From Dyella jiangningensis (GTDB lineage: Bacteria; Pseudomonadota; Gammaproteobacteria; Xanthomonadales; Rhodanobacteraceae), in NCBI GenBank assembly GCA_000632805.1, contig CP007444.1, positions 1,736,001 through 1,800,000 of the forward strand: 64,000 bases of DNA. The letters are read 5' to 3'. Positions 55,856-63,498 of this stretch are shown piece by piece. Numbering within the stretch: the first letter of the stretch is position 1; each line of letters opens with the position of its first letter. The notes under the pieces were generated by a model, which was not told the origin of the DNA, searched no databases, and worked only from the letters and a program-made list of their open reading frames with translations. Both the position numbers and the translations under genes were made by a program.

Positions 55856-56509
55856 CTACAGCTTGAAGAGCGGCTGCAAGGTCCGCGCGAGCCACCCTGA
55901 AAAGCGCAAGGGCAGGTCGGTCGCTGCAACGCACACGCAGGGCACGCCAGGCGATGTCACCGGTTGATGCTCCACGTCGCTGTCAAGGTCCGCCACATCG
56001 CCTGGAGCAAAATGCCCCAGCGAATCGTCGTAGGCGCCTTGCAAGATCATGGTCAGCTCGTTGCCGCCGTGGGTGTGCATGGGTACGCACCGCCCGGCGG
56101 CAATGCGCAACAGCATCAGGTGTCCGTCATCGACGTTGCGCGAACGGATGTGGTGCACGCCCGGTCCGATGGTGCGCCAGCGAAGGCCGCTATAGGTATC
56201 ACCGAAATAGGGCCGCAGGGGCGGTGGCAGGAGATCGGGATCGTGAGCGCGACCGGCGGGCACGGCAGTGAGCCCTGCCGGCCGTTCACCAAGCCGACTC
56301 ATGATGTCGTTGCGCGCCTCGGCCGACATCGACGCGCCTTCCTGCAGGCTGACCAGCTGGCCGCCCACCGCGTCGGCATCCAGCATTCGCTCGCGACAGG
56401 TTCGGCAGATGCTCAGATGCGCCGACACGACGACGCGGAAGGCTGTGGGCAAGGCGCCAGCCGAGTATCCGATCAACGTGCTCTCGTCGAGGTGGTGGTG
56501 CGGCTTCAT
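55856..56509 (-). CDS. chrR: ChrR-family zinc anti-sigma factor
   Basis: 217 residues from ATG 56509, overlapping the sigma stop (ATGA). The N-terminal anti-sigma domain has the ZAS motif H31-x3-C35-x2-C38 (HLSICRTC) and H6. The C-terminal cupin has H145, H147 (MHTHGGNE), E151 and H181 as the Zn ligands, each shifted by four residues from the published Rhodobacter ChrR positions (recalled, not computed), and a CVC pair at 191/193. In Rhodobacter it releases the sigma factor on singlet oxygen; the same trigger is inferred here. Confidence 0.9.
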   Translation of the reverse strand: MKPHHHLDESTLIGYSAGALPTAFRVVVSAHLSICRTCRERMLDADAVGGQLVSLQEGASMSAEARNDIMSRLGERPAGLTAVPAGRAHDPDLLPPPLRPYFGDTYSGLRWRTIGPGVHHIRSRNVDDGHLMLLRIAAGRCVPMHTHGGNELTMILQGAYDDSLGHFAPGDVADLDSDVEHQPVTSPGVPCVCVAATDLPLRFSGWLARTLQPLFKL

Positions 56510-57147
56510 GGCGTGTGCCTCAGCCCGGCCTGCAACTTGGCGAATGCGCGCCGCAGATTGGACTTCACGGAACCCAGTGGCATGCCCAGCTCCTGGGCGA
56601 TTTCGCTGTGACTCTTGGCTTCGAAATAAGACATGCGAATAAGACGGGCCTGCGTGGCCGGTAGTTGATCGATGGCGCGGGAAAGGCCGGCGTGGTCGGT
56701 GAATGCTTCGGTGCTGCTCGCATCGTCCTCCGGGGCCGTGCGGTCGAGCCAGTCGAGGCCTTCCTGGATGTCCAGCCAGTGCGGTTCGCCTCGAATGCTG
56801 TCGATGTAGAGGTTGCGAGCAATGCGGAACAGCCAGGTAGCCAGGCTGGCGCGTCTTGCATCGAACAGGTCGGCCCGGCGCCACATGCGGAGCATGGTTT
56901 CCTGTACGACTTCCTCGGCCTGGGCCTGGGCCACCTTCAGGCTCAGCAGATACCTGAGCAAGCGCGGCGCGTAGTGGTCGTAGATGCGCATGAAGCACGC
57001 CACGTCTTGCCGCACGGCGACGCCGGCTACCTGGTCAGCCCAATAGTGCGCGTCGTCGGTTGCTTGGTTTGCGGGGCCTGACACGCGGCGAGCGGCCTCG
57101 AGAGGCCTGACCTTGGTGGGAGGTGGAGTGGGGGCCATCATAGCCAT
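56506..57147 (-). CDS. rpoE: ECF RNA polymerase sigma factor (RpoE/ECF11-like)
   Basis: 213 residues from ATG 57147; ATGs at 57171 and 57138 are alternatives and no ribosome site decides. Region 2 (FMRIYDHYAPRLLRYLLSLK to ARRASLATWLFRIARNLYID) and region 4 (IDQLPATQARLIRMSYFEAKSHSEIAQELGMPLGSVKSNLRRAFAKL) are complete, with the short linker of ECF factors. Partner anti-sigma overlaps it. Expected to activate its own operon, photolyase, and the neighbouring lipid genes. Confidence 0.93.
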   Translation of the reverse strand: MAMMAPTPPPTKVRPLEAARRVSGPANQATDDAHYWADQVAGVAVRQDVACFMRIYDHYAPRLLRYLLSLKVAQAQAEEVVQETMLRMWRRADLFDARRASLATWLFRIARNLYIDSIRGEPHWLDIQEGLDWLDRTAPEDDASSTEAFTDHAGLSRAIDQLPATQARLIRMSYFEAKSHSEIAQELGMPLGSVKSNLRRAFAKLQAGLRHTP

Positions 57148-57421
57148 GCCTGGCCGTTCATGGGCACGCAACGATGCCGGCCGCCGCTACCGGGAACCCT
57201 CGGGGGGAGTGGGAGGTGCACGGTAGCGACGGCGGGCAGCAGGGCGCAGGTCATGGCTCGTTGGTTGCCTGGTTCATGGTGGCTATACGTGCCCGGCGAT
57301 GTTTTGGATGCAGCGCTCGTTCGAGTCGGCGGGTCCTTTGCTTGGGGCGTTCAGGAAAGGCCTCAGCGCCGGCTCGTGGGCTCCCTTGCATCCATCTGAT
57401 GGTTTGTTGCGTAAGCATGGG

Positions 57422-57991
57422 ATGAGCCAAGCCCGCATCCTTCTTACCCGGCGTCTCCTCGCGTCCATGTTTGCCGCCTTGTTCGCGGTATGTCCCGGCG
57501 CGCATGCGCAGACCCTCCCCAATGAGCCGGTCGCGCGACTGGATATGGCGCGCTACATGGGCCAATGGCACGAGATCGCGCATCTTCCGCTGGTGTTCCA
57601 GCGGCAATGCGTCGGCGATATTGCAGCGCAGTACACCCTTGCCGAGGATCGCCAGATCAGGGTTGCCAATAGCTGCCGGACGGCCGACGGCTCGCGCGAT
57701 ACCGCGGTCGGCATGGCGCGACCGGACGGCAGTGGTCGCGGCGGCGCACTACAGGTGCGCTTCGCGCCACGCTGGCTGGGCTGGCTGCCCTGGGTCTGGG
57801 CGGATTACTGGGTGGTGGATATCGACCCGGATTACCGCTGGGCGGTGGTCGGCAGCCCGAGCCGCAAGTACCTGTGGATACTGTCGCGCTCGCCCTCCAT
57901 GAGCCGGGCGCAGTTCGATGAGCTTGTAGCCCGCGCAAAGATGAGGGGCTACGTGCTGGACGCCCTGCAGACGGATGCGCCTTTGCTCTGA
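57422..57991 (+). CDS. Secreted lipocalin (Blc-like)
   Basis: 189 residues from ATG 57422 (MSQARILLTR) with a signal peptide of about 29 residues (FAALFAVCPGAHAQ), so probably periplasmic rather than lipidated. Lipocalin blocks: MGQWHEIAHLPLVFQ (GxW), GWLPWVWADYWVVDIDPDYRWAVVGSPSRKYLWILSR, and MRGYVLDAL. Binds lipids or hydrophobic ligands. Divergent from the ECF sigma gene; a second lipocalin lies on the opposite side at 58461. Confidence 0.9.
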   Translation: MSQARILLTRRLLASMFAALFAVCPGAHAQTLPNEPVARLDMARYMGQWHEIAHLPLVFQRQCVGDIAAQYTLAEDRQIRVANSCRTADGSRDTAVGMARPDGSGRGGALQVRFAPRWLGWLPWVWADYWVVDIDPDYRWAVVGSPSRKYLWILSRSPSMSRAQFDELVARAKMRGYVLDALQTDAPLL

Positions 57992-58189
57992 GCAGCTGGT
58001 TGGTCTGGTGGATCATTGCCGCTTGGCGCAGACGGCCGGGCACATCCGCTCCGCTCATTGCCGGGTTCGCCTCAGGCGCGAGCGGGCACATCCTTCCGAT
58101 GTGGTCGCGAGTGTCCTTCTCGCTTGCATTGCATCCGCAATGCGGGCGCGCGACGTATCCACTTCGGGACGACTCAGGAGTGCGCTCGC

Positions 58190-58432
58190 ATGTTGGGCAT
58201 CAGGCTCGGCGATTACGCCATCACGGTGCAAGGGCTTGGCCGCGACAGGGAAGTGCGATGGAGTGTGCTTCGCATCCATGGCCGTGAACTTTTCGCGCCG
58301 CTCGCATCAGGTGCCCTGTTGACGAGGGCAGGCGATGGGCTGGCGCCCACACGCGTGGTGGTCAGTGCGCTGGAAATCGGTTGTGCGGTGGCGAGAGACC
58401 TGAGTCGCAGCGAGGGGCGGTCTTCGAGATGA
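58190..58432 (+). CDS. Hypothetical small protein
   Basis: 80 residues starting MLGIRLGDYAI, with AGGAG about nine bases upstream. Beta-rich N-terminal half (ITVQGLGRDREVRWSVLRIHGRELFAPL), no signal peptide or membrane segment. I recognise no family. It lies between the two lipocalin genes and converges with the second, 28 bp apart. Coding status is moderately supported by the ribosome site and codon pattern. Confidence 0.45.
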   Translation: MLGIRLGDYAITVQGLGRDREVRWSVLRIHGRELFAPLASGALLTRAGDGLAPTRVVVSALEIGCAVARDLSRSEGRSSR

Positions 58433-58460
58433 CAAGTCACTAGTCATCCCTGTTCATGCC

Positions 58461-59003
58461 TCATCCCTGGGGCACTTTTCGCAGGCGACTCGTGTCGTAG
58501 CCCATGGCGGCGACACGGGCAACCAGAAGGTCGTACTGCTGCTCGGGAATCGTCGGCGAGCGCGCCATGATCCAGACGTAATCGCGCTTGTTGCGCGCGA
58601 CGATCACCGCGCGATAGTCGGGGTCGAGCCAGGCAATGATGTATTCGGCTTTTATCGGCCACAGAAACTGCATGCCCCACACCGCGTTGCCGCTGTCCGC
58701 ATGCACGAATCCGGTCGCGTGCATGGTTTTCAGCTTGCCGTCGGGCGCACCGTCCCGATAGGTGAAGGTGGTCTGGATGCGGCCGTCCGGCCGCAGGGCA
58801 TAGGACTCCACGGCCTGGAAAGCGTGCCGCTCGAAGTACGTGGGTATGACGGCAATGACATACCAGTCGCCCATGTACCGTTGCACATCCACGTGCGGGA
58901 CCGGCGCGATGGGCGCCTGGTCCGCGCAGCCGGGCAGCGGCAACGCAACAAGCGCGGCTGCAACCAGGCCTTGCCATAATTGGCGCATGGCTGTCTCTCT
59001 CAT
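58461..59003 (-). CDS. blc: Lipocalin lipoprotein (Blc-like)
   Basis: 180 residues from ATG 59003, 2 bp after the upstream methyltransferase stop; the internal ATG at 58988 (MRQLWQGLVA) is equally possible. A signal peptide ends in a lipobox (LPLPGC, Cys about 29), indicating an outer-membrane lipoprotein. Lipocalin motifs VQRYMGDWYVIAVIP, AEYIIAWLDPDYRAVIVARNKRDYVWIMARSP and MGYDTSRL. The E. coli homologue binds lysophospholipids. Last gene of the seven-gene lipid operon. Confidence 0.9.
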   Translation of the reverse strand: MRETAMRQLWQGLVAAALVALPLPGCADQAPIAPVPHVDVQRYMGDWYVIAVIPTYFERHAFQAVESYALRPDGRIQTTFTYRDGAPDGKLKTMHATGFVHADSGNAVWGMQFLWPIKAEYIIAWLDPDYRAVIVARNKRDYVWIMARSPTIPEQQYDLLVARVAAMGYDTSRLRKVPQG

Positions 59004-59005
59004 GA

Positions 59006-60094
59006 TCACCGGTCTCGCACAAATCGATAATGGGCCACCAGCCACTCCTGGCCATCGCGATAGCCGAACAGCTCCGCGCAGGCCATCCAGAACATGCGCC
59101 AGCGCTGGAACCAGAGGCGGGCGAGCGCTTCGCTGCCGTAGGCATCCCGCAACAGCGACAGCACGGGGCCGCGCTGTTCGTCCTGGCGTGCCAGCCACGC
59201 ATTGGCAGTGCGTTGGTAATGGGTGCCGTCCACCAGCCATTGCCGCTCGAGGCGCATGTCACGCTGGAAGCAGAGCAGGGTATCCGCGGCCGGCATCATG
59301 CCGCCGGTAAAGAAGTGCCGACCCATCCAGTTGTCCTCGCCTTCCGTCTCGAAGGGGTAGGCGGCATGGCGATGGGCGAAAATGTGCACGAAAAGGCGAC
59401 CACCGTGACGCAGCCAACCCGCGATGCGTTGCATCAGCAGTTCGTGGTTGCGCACGTGTTCGAACATTTCGACCGATACGCAGCGGTCATAGCTTTCACC
59501 GGGCAGATCGAGCGCGTTGATGTCGCAGGTGATGACCTGCACGTTGCGCAGCCCGCGTTCATCGCATTTCGCCAGAATGTGGGCACGCTGGGAATGCGAA
59601 TTGGATACCGCGGTGATGCGTGATGCGGGGAAGCGCTCGGCCATCCAGAGCGTAAGCGAGCCCCATCCGCATCCAAGCTCGAGGACGTCCTGTCCGTCGA
59701 ACAACTGCGCACGCTGGGCATACAGCTCGAGCATGGCCAGCTCCGCCTGCTCCAGCGTGGTGTCCGTGTCCGGAAAGTAGCAGGACGAATACTTCAGGTT
59801 GGGACCAAGGCAGCGCTCGAAGAACGCCGTTGGCACTTCGTAATGCTGCGCATTGGCTGCGTCGGTATGGATGGCCACGGGGCCGTGGCGCAGCGTGCTG
59901 ATCAGTCGTTGATGTCGCTCCTGACTGGCACTGACACCACCGCGATGGCATTCGGCCAGCCGCTGCGCGCACAGGCGGCGCATGCCTGCTCGTAGCAGGG
60001 CGTCAGGCAGCAGTCCGCGTTCGGCCAGTCCAAGCAGTCCAGGGGCGGGGCGATCGGCGTGCAGTTCATCGGTTGAAGCAAGGGTCGCGCTCAT
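59006..60094 (-). CDS. Cyclopropane-synthase-like SAM methyltransferase (second copy)
   Basis: 362 residues from ATG 60094 (MSATLASTDE) with AGGAG upstream and ATGA overlap with the DUF1295 stop. AdoMet fold: LELGCGWGSLTLWMAE, ITCDIN, VSVEMFEHV. The pattern NLKYSSCYFPDTDTTLEQAE is closest to the branch containing coclaurine-N-methyltransferase-like proteins rather than classical Cfa (YSCAYW). Substrate unknown; lipid methylation is inferred from the operon. Six of the seven genes in the operon are coupled by overlaps. Confidence 0.85.
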   Translation of the reverse strand: MSATLASTDELHADRPAPGLLGLAERGLLPDALLRAGMRRLCAQRLAECHRGGVSASQERHQRLISTLRHGPVAIHTDAANAQHYEVPTAFFERCLGPNLKYSSCYFPDTDTTLEQAELAMLELYAQRAQLFDGQDVLELGCGWGSLTLWMAERFPASRITAVSNSHSQRAHILAKCDERGLRNVQVITCDINALDLPGESYDRCVSVEMFEHVRNHELLMQRIAGWLRHGGRLFVHIFAHRHAAYPFETEGEDNWMGRHFFTGGMMPAADTLLCFQRDMRLERQWLVDGTHYQRTANAWLARQDEQRGPVLSLLRDAYGSEALARLWFQRWRMFWMACAELFGYRDGQEWLVAHYRFVRDR

Positions 60095-60888
60095 GAGGAG
60101 CTCCTGGAGGCATCGGGACGTGGAAACCATGGGAACAACATGGGCGTGCTTTGCTGGTAGTCGCGGTAATCGTCGCCCCGCGTGCGCAGTGCCTGGGCCT
60201 CGGTGTAGGGAACGCCACTTATCCAGCGCAGGAACACGTACATCACCACCGGGCCAGACCAGGCCAGCCAGCTGATCGGCGAGCCCGCGGCCAGCGCGAC
60301 ATAGCTGAACCAGTGCAGCCATTCGAAGAAATAATTCGGGTGACGCGAGTAACGCCACAAGCCCGCGCGGCACGTCTTCCCGCGTTGGGCCGGATCGGCG
60401 CGGAAGGCGGCAAGCTGCCGGTCGGCCAGCGATTCCATGGCGACACTGGCCAGCCACGTCAGCACGCCCAACATCGTCCACGCGGTCACGCTGCCGACAG
60501 GATTGGCGGCGACCGCCATGAAAGGCAGCGCGAACAGCAGCACGAGTAGCGCCTGGGCCTGAAAGAACAGGAAGAACTTGGCCTGGCTGCCTTGCCAATG
60601 CGCGCGCAGCTGGCGATAGCGTCCGTCTTCCGCTTCGCCGCTCACGCGATGCCACAAATGGGCGGCCAGGCGCCATGACCAGATGCCGCCCAAAAGGGCA
60701 AGCAGCACGCGAGGCAGCAGCGCGCCGCTACCCGTGACGGCCATCAGCACTGCCGCCACACCCAGGCCCGCGGCCCACAGTACGTCGACGATTCCCGCAT
60801 TGCGGTGGCGGCGTTGCCAGCCCCAGCCCAGCGTCATGATCACCATCATGATCACGCCCAGCGAAAGCAGTTGCGTTGCGCTGCTCAT
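60091..60888 (-). CDS. DUF1295 membrane protein (steroid 5-alpha-reductase-like)
   Basis: 265 residues with about six hydrophobic helices. DUF1295 signatures: GIVDVLWAAGLG, ESLADRQLAAFRAD, GLWRYSRHPNYFFEWLHWFSYV and RWISGVPYTEAQALRTRGDDYRDYQ. The last blocks resemble isoprenylcysteine methyltransferase/5-alpha-reductase catalytic regions, so a membrane reductase or methyltransferase role on lipids is possible. Overlaps both neighbours as ATGA. Confidence 0.85.
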   Translation of the reverse strand: MSSATQLLSLGVIMMVIMTLGWGWQRRHRNAGIVDVLWAAGLGVAAVLMAVTGSGALLPRVLLALLGGIWSWRLAAHLWHRVSGEAEDGRYRQLRAHWQGSQAKFFLFFQAQALLVLLFALPFMAVAANPVGSVTAWTMLGVLTWLASVAMESLADRQLAAFRADPAQRGKTCRAGLWRYSRHPNYFFEWLHWFSYVALAAGSPISWLAWSGPVVMYVFLRWISGVPYTEAQALRTRGDDYRDYQQSTPMLFPWFPRPDASRSSS

Positions 60889-61418
60889 GACCGACTCGCC
60901 TCATCGCGCCGTGCGTCGTATAGGCTGAGGGCGCCAAGCAGTGGCAACGCCAGCGCCCAGCAAGCAGCAATCCAGGGCAGGCCAGGCCAGGGCGAGACCT
61001 GCACCGCGCCCCAACCGCGCGCCGCGGCGAGATAAGCCAGTGGCGCGCCGACGCCGCCGGCCAACGCGGCCAGCCATGGCCGGCCGCGCAGCACCGACAG
61101 CGATCGGGTGACGGTTGTGGCGAAACAGGCCCACAACATCAGGATCCACACGGGTGCGCCTTGAGACGGCCATGCCGGCGTCGGCGAGGCGTAACCCAGC
61201 CAGCCGGCGGAAGCAGCCACGCCGTCGACCAGCAAGCCCATCAGCAGGGCCGCTGCCAGCAGGCGCACGTCTCGTGAAGGATGCCGAGCGGTCAGCACCT
61301 GGCCGAGCACGAATACGGCGCCGGCAAGCAATGGCAGGGTGAGATGTGCCTGGGCGGCTCCTCGCACGAGCAGAAACCACACTGACTGGTAACCCAGGAG
61401 GTTGATCCAGAACATCAT
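60885..61418 (-). CDS. DUF2878 membrane protein
   Basis: 177 residues, about five hydrophobic helices (INLLGYQSVWFLLVRG, LLAAALLMGLLVDGVAASAGWL, APVWILMLWACFATTV, LAALAGGVGAPLAYLAAA, WIAACWALALPLLGALSLY). The ordering matches DUF2878, always found beside CFA-like and DUF1365 genes in my knowledge; its function is unknown. ATGA overlaps on both sides. Confidence 0.82.
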   Translation of the reverse strand: MMFWINLLGYQSVWFLLVRGAAQAHLTLPLLAGAVFVLGQVLTARHPSRDVRLLAAALLMGLLVDGVAASAGWLGYASPTPAWPSQGAPVWILMLWACFATTVTRSLSVLRGRPWLAALAGGVGAPLAYLAAARGWGAVQVSPWPGLPWIAACWALALPLLGALSLYDARRDEASRS

Positions 61419-62713
61419 GCGTCACGGCCTCCGTCGCGCGCGGTCCATCGCGCGGCGACCGGCAGCGCCCCGGGCTTGGCCAGCAGTAGATGCGAGACGC
61501 CGATGGAGCGCTCCAGGAAACCGCCTTCGCAGTAGGCCAGGTAGAACTCCCACAGGCGAAGGAAGCGTTCGTCGAACCCCTGTGCGCGCGCCTCGGCCAT
61601 GCGGGCGAGAAACCGTTCGCGCCACGCGTGGAGCGTGCGGGCATAAGAAAGACCGAAATCTTCCTGGTGCACCAGGGCGAGGTCGCTGGCGCGCGTCTTC
61701 GCCGCCAGCATGGCGTTCAACGAAGGAATGAAGCTTCCAGGGAAGATATGGCGCTTGATGAAATCGACCGAGGCCAGCGCGCGCTCGTAGCGGTGATCCT
61801 CGATCGTGATGGCCTGCACCAGGCCGATGCCGTCGGGCTTGAGCAGCTCGCCGAGCTTGGCGAAGTACACCGGCAGATAACGCGCACCGATGGCCTCGAT
61901 CATTTCGATCGATACCAGCTTGTCGTACTGGCCATCCAGGTCGCGGTAGTCCTTCAGCAGCAGGCTGACGCGATCGGTGAGGCCGGCTTGTGCGATACGT
62001 TCGCTGGCGAGCGCGTGCTGTTCACGCGAAATGGTGGTCGTGGTGACGTGGCAGCCATAGTGTTTGGCGGCATGCAGCGCGAATCCGCCCCAGCCCGTGC
62101 CGATTTCCACGACGCGGTCGCCCGGTTTGAGGTCCAGCTTGCGGCAGATCACATCGAGCTTTCGCGTCGACGCGGATTCGAGGGTGTCCTCGCCATCGCT
62201 CCACAAGGCCGACGAGTACATCAGGTCCGGCGACAGGAACAGCGAGAAGAATTCGTTGCCGAGGTCATAGTGCGCGGCGATGTTCCGGCAGGCGCCGGCG
62301 CGGGTGTTTTCGCGCAGCGCGTGCCAGGCTCGCATGGCGAGGCCTCCGAGCTTGGCCATGCCGCCTTCCATGCCGTCGAGCAGATCGCGGTTGCGTACCA
62401 GGAGCCTCACCAGGCCGACCGGGTCATCGCAGCGCCACCAGCCCTCGGCGTAGGCTTCACCCGCGCCAACACTGCCGTTGAGTGCGAGTGCGCGATAGAA
62501 GCGCATGTCGTGGACGTGAACATGCACGCGCAAGGCATCCGGGCTTTCGCTGGCCGAGCCCACGTCGATGGCGCCGACGGCATCACGCAGGCATAGCACG
62601 CCGTGGCGCAAGCCATTCATGGCCTTGAGCAGGCGTTCCCGCAACAGACGATCCAGCAGGCCAGGCTGGGTAGCGCCGGCGCCTACCAGTCGCTGCTTGG
62701 CGATTTCGGTCAT
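61415..62713 (-). CDS. cfa: Cyclopropane-synthase-like lipid methyltransferase (first copy)
   Basis: 432 residues from ATG 62713 (MTEIAKQRLV); the open frame continues upstream within DUF1365 and is not homologous. CFA fold: NIAAHYDLGNEFFSLFL, VVEIGTGWGGFALHAA, SIEMIEAIG, and SFIPSLNAML. Two residues expected to hold catalytic bicarbonate in E. coli Cfa are changed: the Cys of YSCAYW is Ser168 (YSSALW) and the His of LLHTIG is Gln300 (LVQAIT). That suggests a methyl or methylene transferase other than true cyclopropanation. Confidence 0.88.
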   Translation of the reverse strand: MTEIAKQRLVGAGATQPGLLDRLLRERLLKAMNGLRHGVLCLRDAVGAIDVGSASESPDALRVHVHVHDMRFYRALALNGSVGAGEAYAEGWWRCDDPVGLVRLLVRNRDLLDGMEGGMAKLGGLAMRAWHALRENTRAGACRNIAAHYDLGNEFFSLFLSPDLMYSSALWSDGEDTLESASTRKLDVICRKLDLKPGDRVVEIGTGWGGFALHAAKHYGCHVTTTTISREQHALASERIAQAGLTDRVSLLLKDYRDLDGQYDKLVSIEMIEAIGARYLPVYFAKLGELLKPDGIGLVQAITIEDHRYERALASVDFIKRHIFPGSFIPSLNAMLAAKTRASDLALVHQEDFGLSYARTLHAWRERFLARMAEARAQGFDERFLRLWEFYLAYCEGGFLERSIGVSHLLLAKPGALPVAARWTARDGGRDA

Positions 62714-63498
62714 GACTGTTCCCTTGGATGCGACGGCACATGGCCGGCTGGATGATCGTGGACGGGGGTGCGCTTGAGCCAAAGCTTGAACGCTTGCCAG
62801 TGGATGGCGCCCATGACTTGCGCGGTCATGAGCGGATACCGCCACAGCACGCGTCCAAGGGCCTGGCGATCCAGTGCCCGGCGTTGCAAGGCCAGCGTGG
62901 CATCGAATTCGCAGGCGTCGCCGTCGCGCACTTTCATGTGCACACGAAGATCGTCGGCGGGTGGCGTGAAGCGCCAGTCGTACTGGCGCGCCATGGCCAT
63001 GAATGGGGATACGTGGAATTGCTTGTCGAAGCGCCAGGCCAGCGCGCGGCCGCGGCGCAGCGCGCGGTCGGTCGCCAGTACATAGGCGTGGCGCTCGCCC
63101 CACGGCGTGTTGGTGATCTCCGCGACGATGCATGCGAGCGTTATGCCATCGCTTTCGTAGCAGTAATAGAAGGTGACCGGATTGAATACATACCCCGCAT
63201 AGCGCGGATGCGCGAGCATGCGAATGGGGCCGCTCAGCGCGATGCCTGCGTCGCTGCGCACACGTTCGCGGACAGCTTCCGCAAGCGGCATTCCGGCAGG
63301 TCCGAGGTAATCGTTCCGTCGCCATTCGGCAAGGTTGCGACGATTGGCCGACCACAGCGGGTGATGACGAAACACCGCTTCGATCTCGTCCAGATCCAGC
63401 AGCAGCTGCGCCATGCGATAGCGGAACGCGTGCGCGCGCGGGGCATGGCGTCGATGCGTCACCACGCCCTCGTAGACGGCGCTGGCGAGGGCGCTCAT
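62710..63498 (-). CDS. DUF1365 protein
   Basis: 262 residues. DUF1365 pattern: VYEGVVTHRRHAPRAHAFRYRM, LLDLDEIEAVF, NDYLGPAGMPL, MLAHPRYAGYVFNPVTFYYCY, EITNTPWGERHAYVL, DKQFHVSPFM and MKVRDGDACEFDATL. Always linked to flavin oxidoreductases and CFA-type enzymes in fatty-acid modification clusters; the reaction is not established. ATGA overlaps with the gene on each side. Confidence 0.9.
   Translation of the reverse strand: MSALASAVYEGVVTHRRHAPRAHAFRYRMAQLLLDLDEIEAVFRHHPLWSANRRNLAEWRRNDYLGPAGMPLAEAVRERVRSDAGIALSGPIRMLAHPRYAGYVFNPVTFYYCYESDGITLACIVAEITNTPWGERHAYVLATDRALRRGRALAWRFDKQFHVSPFMAMARQYDWRFTPPADDLRVHMKVRDGDACEFDATLALQRRALDRQALGRVLWRYPLMTAQVMGAIHWQAFKLWLKRTPVHDHPAGHVPSHPREQS

Noticed and set aside
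58021..58100. Repeated GGGCACATCC in the lipocalin gap
   Set aside because: Only two copies of a short word with unrelated flanks; no sign of a functional repeat.
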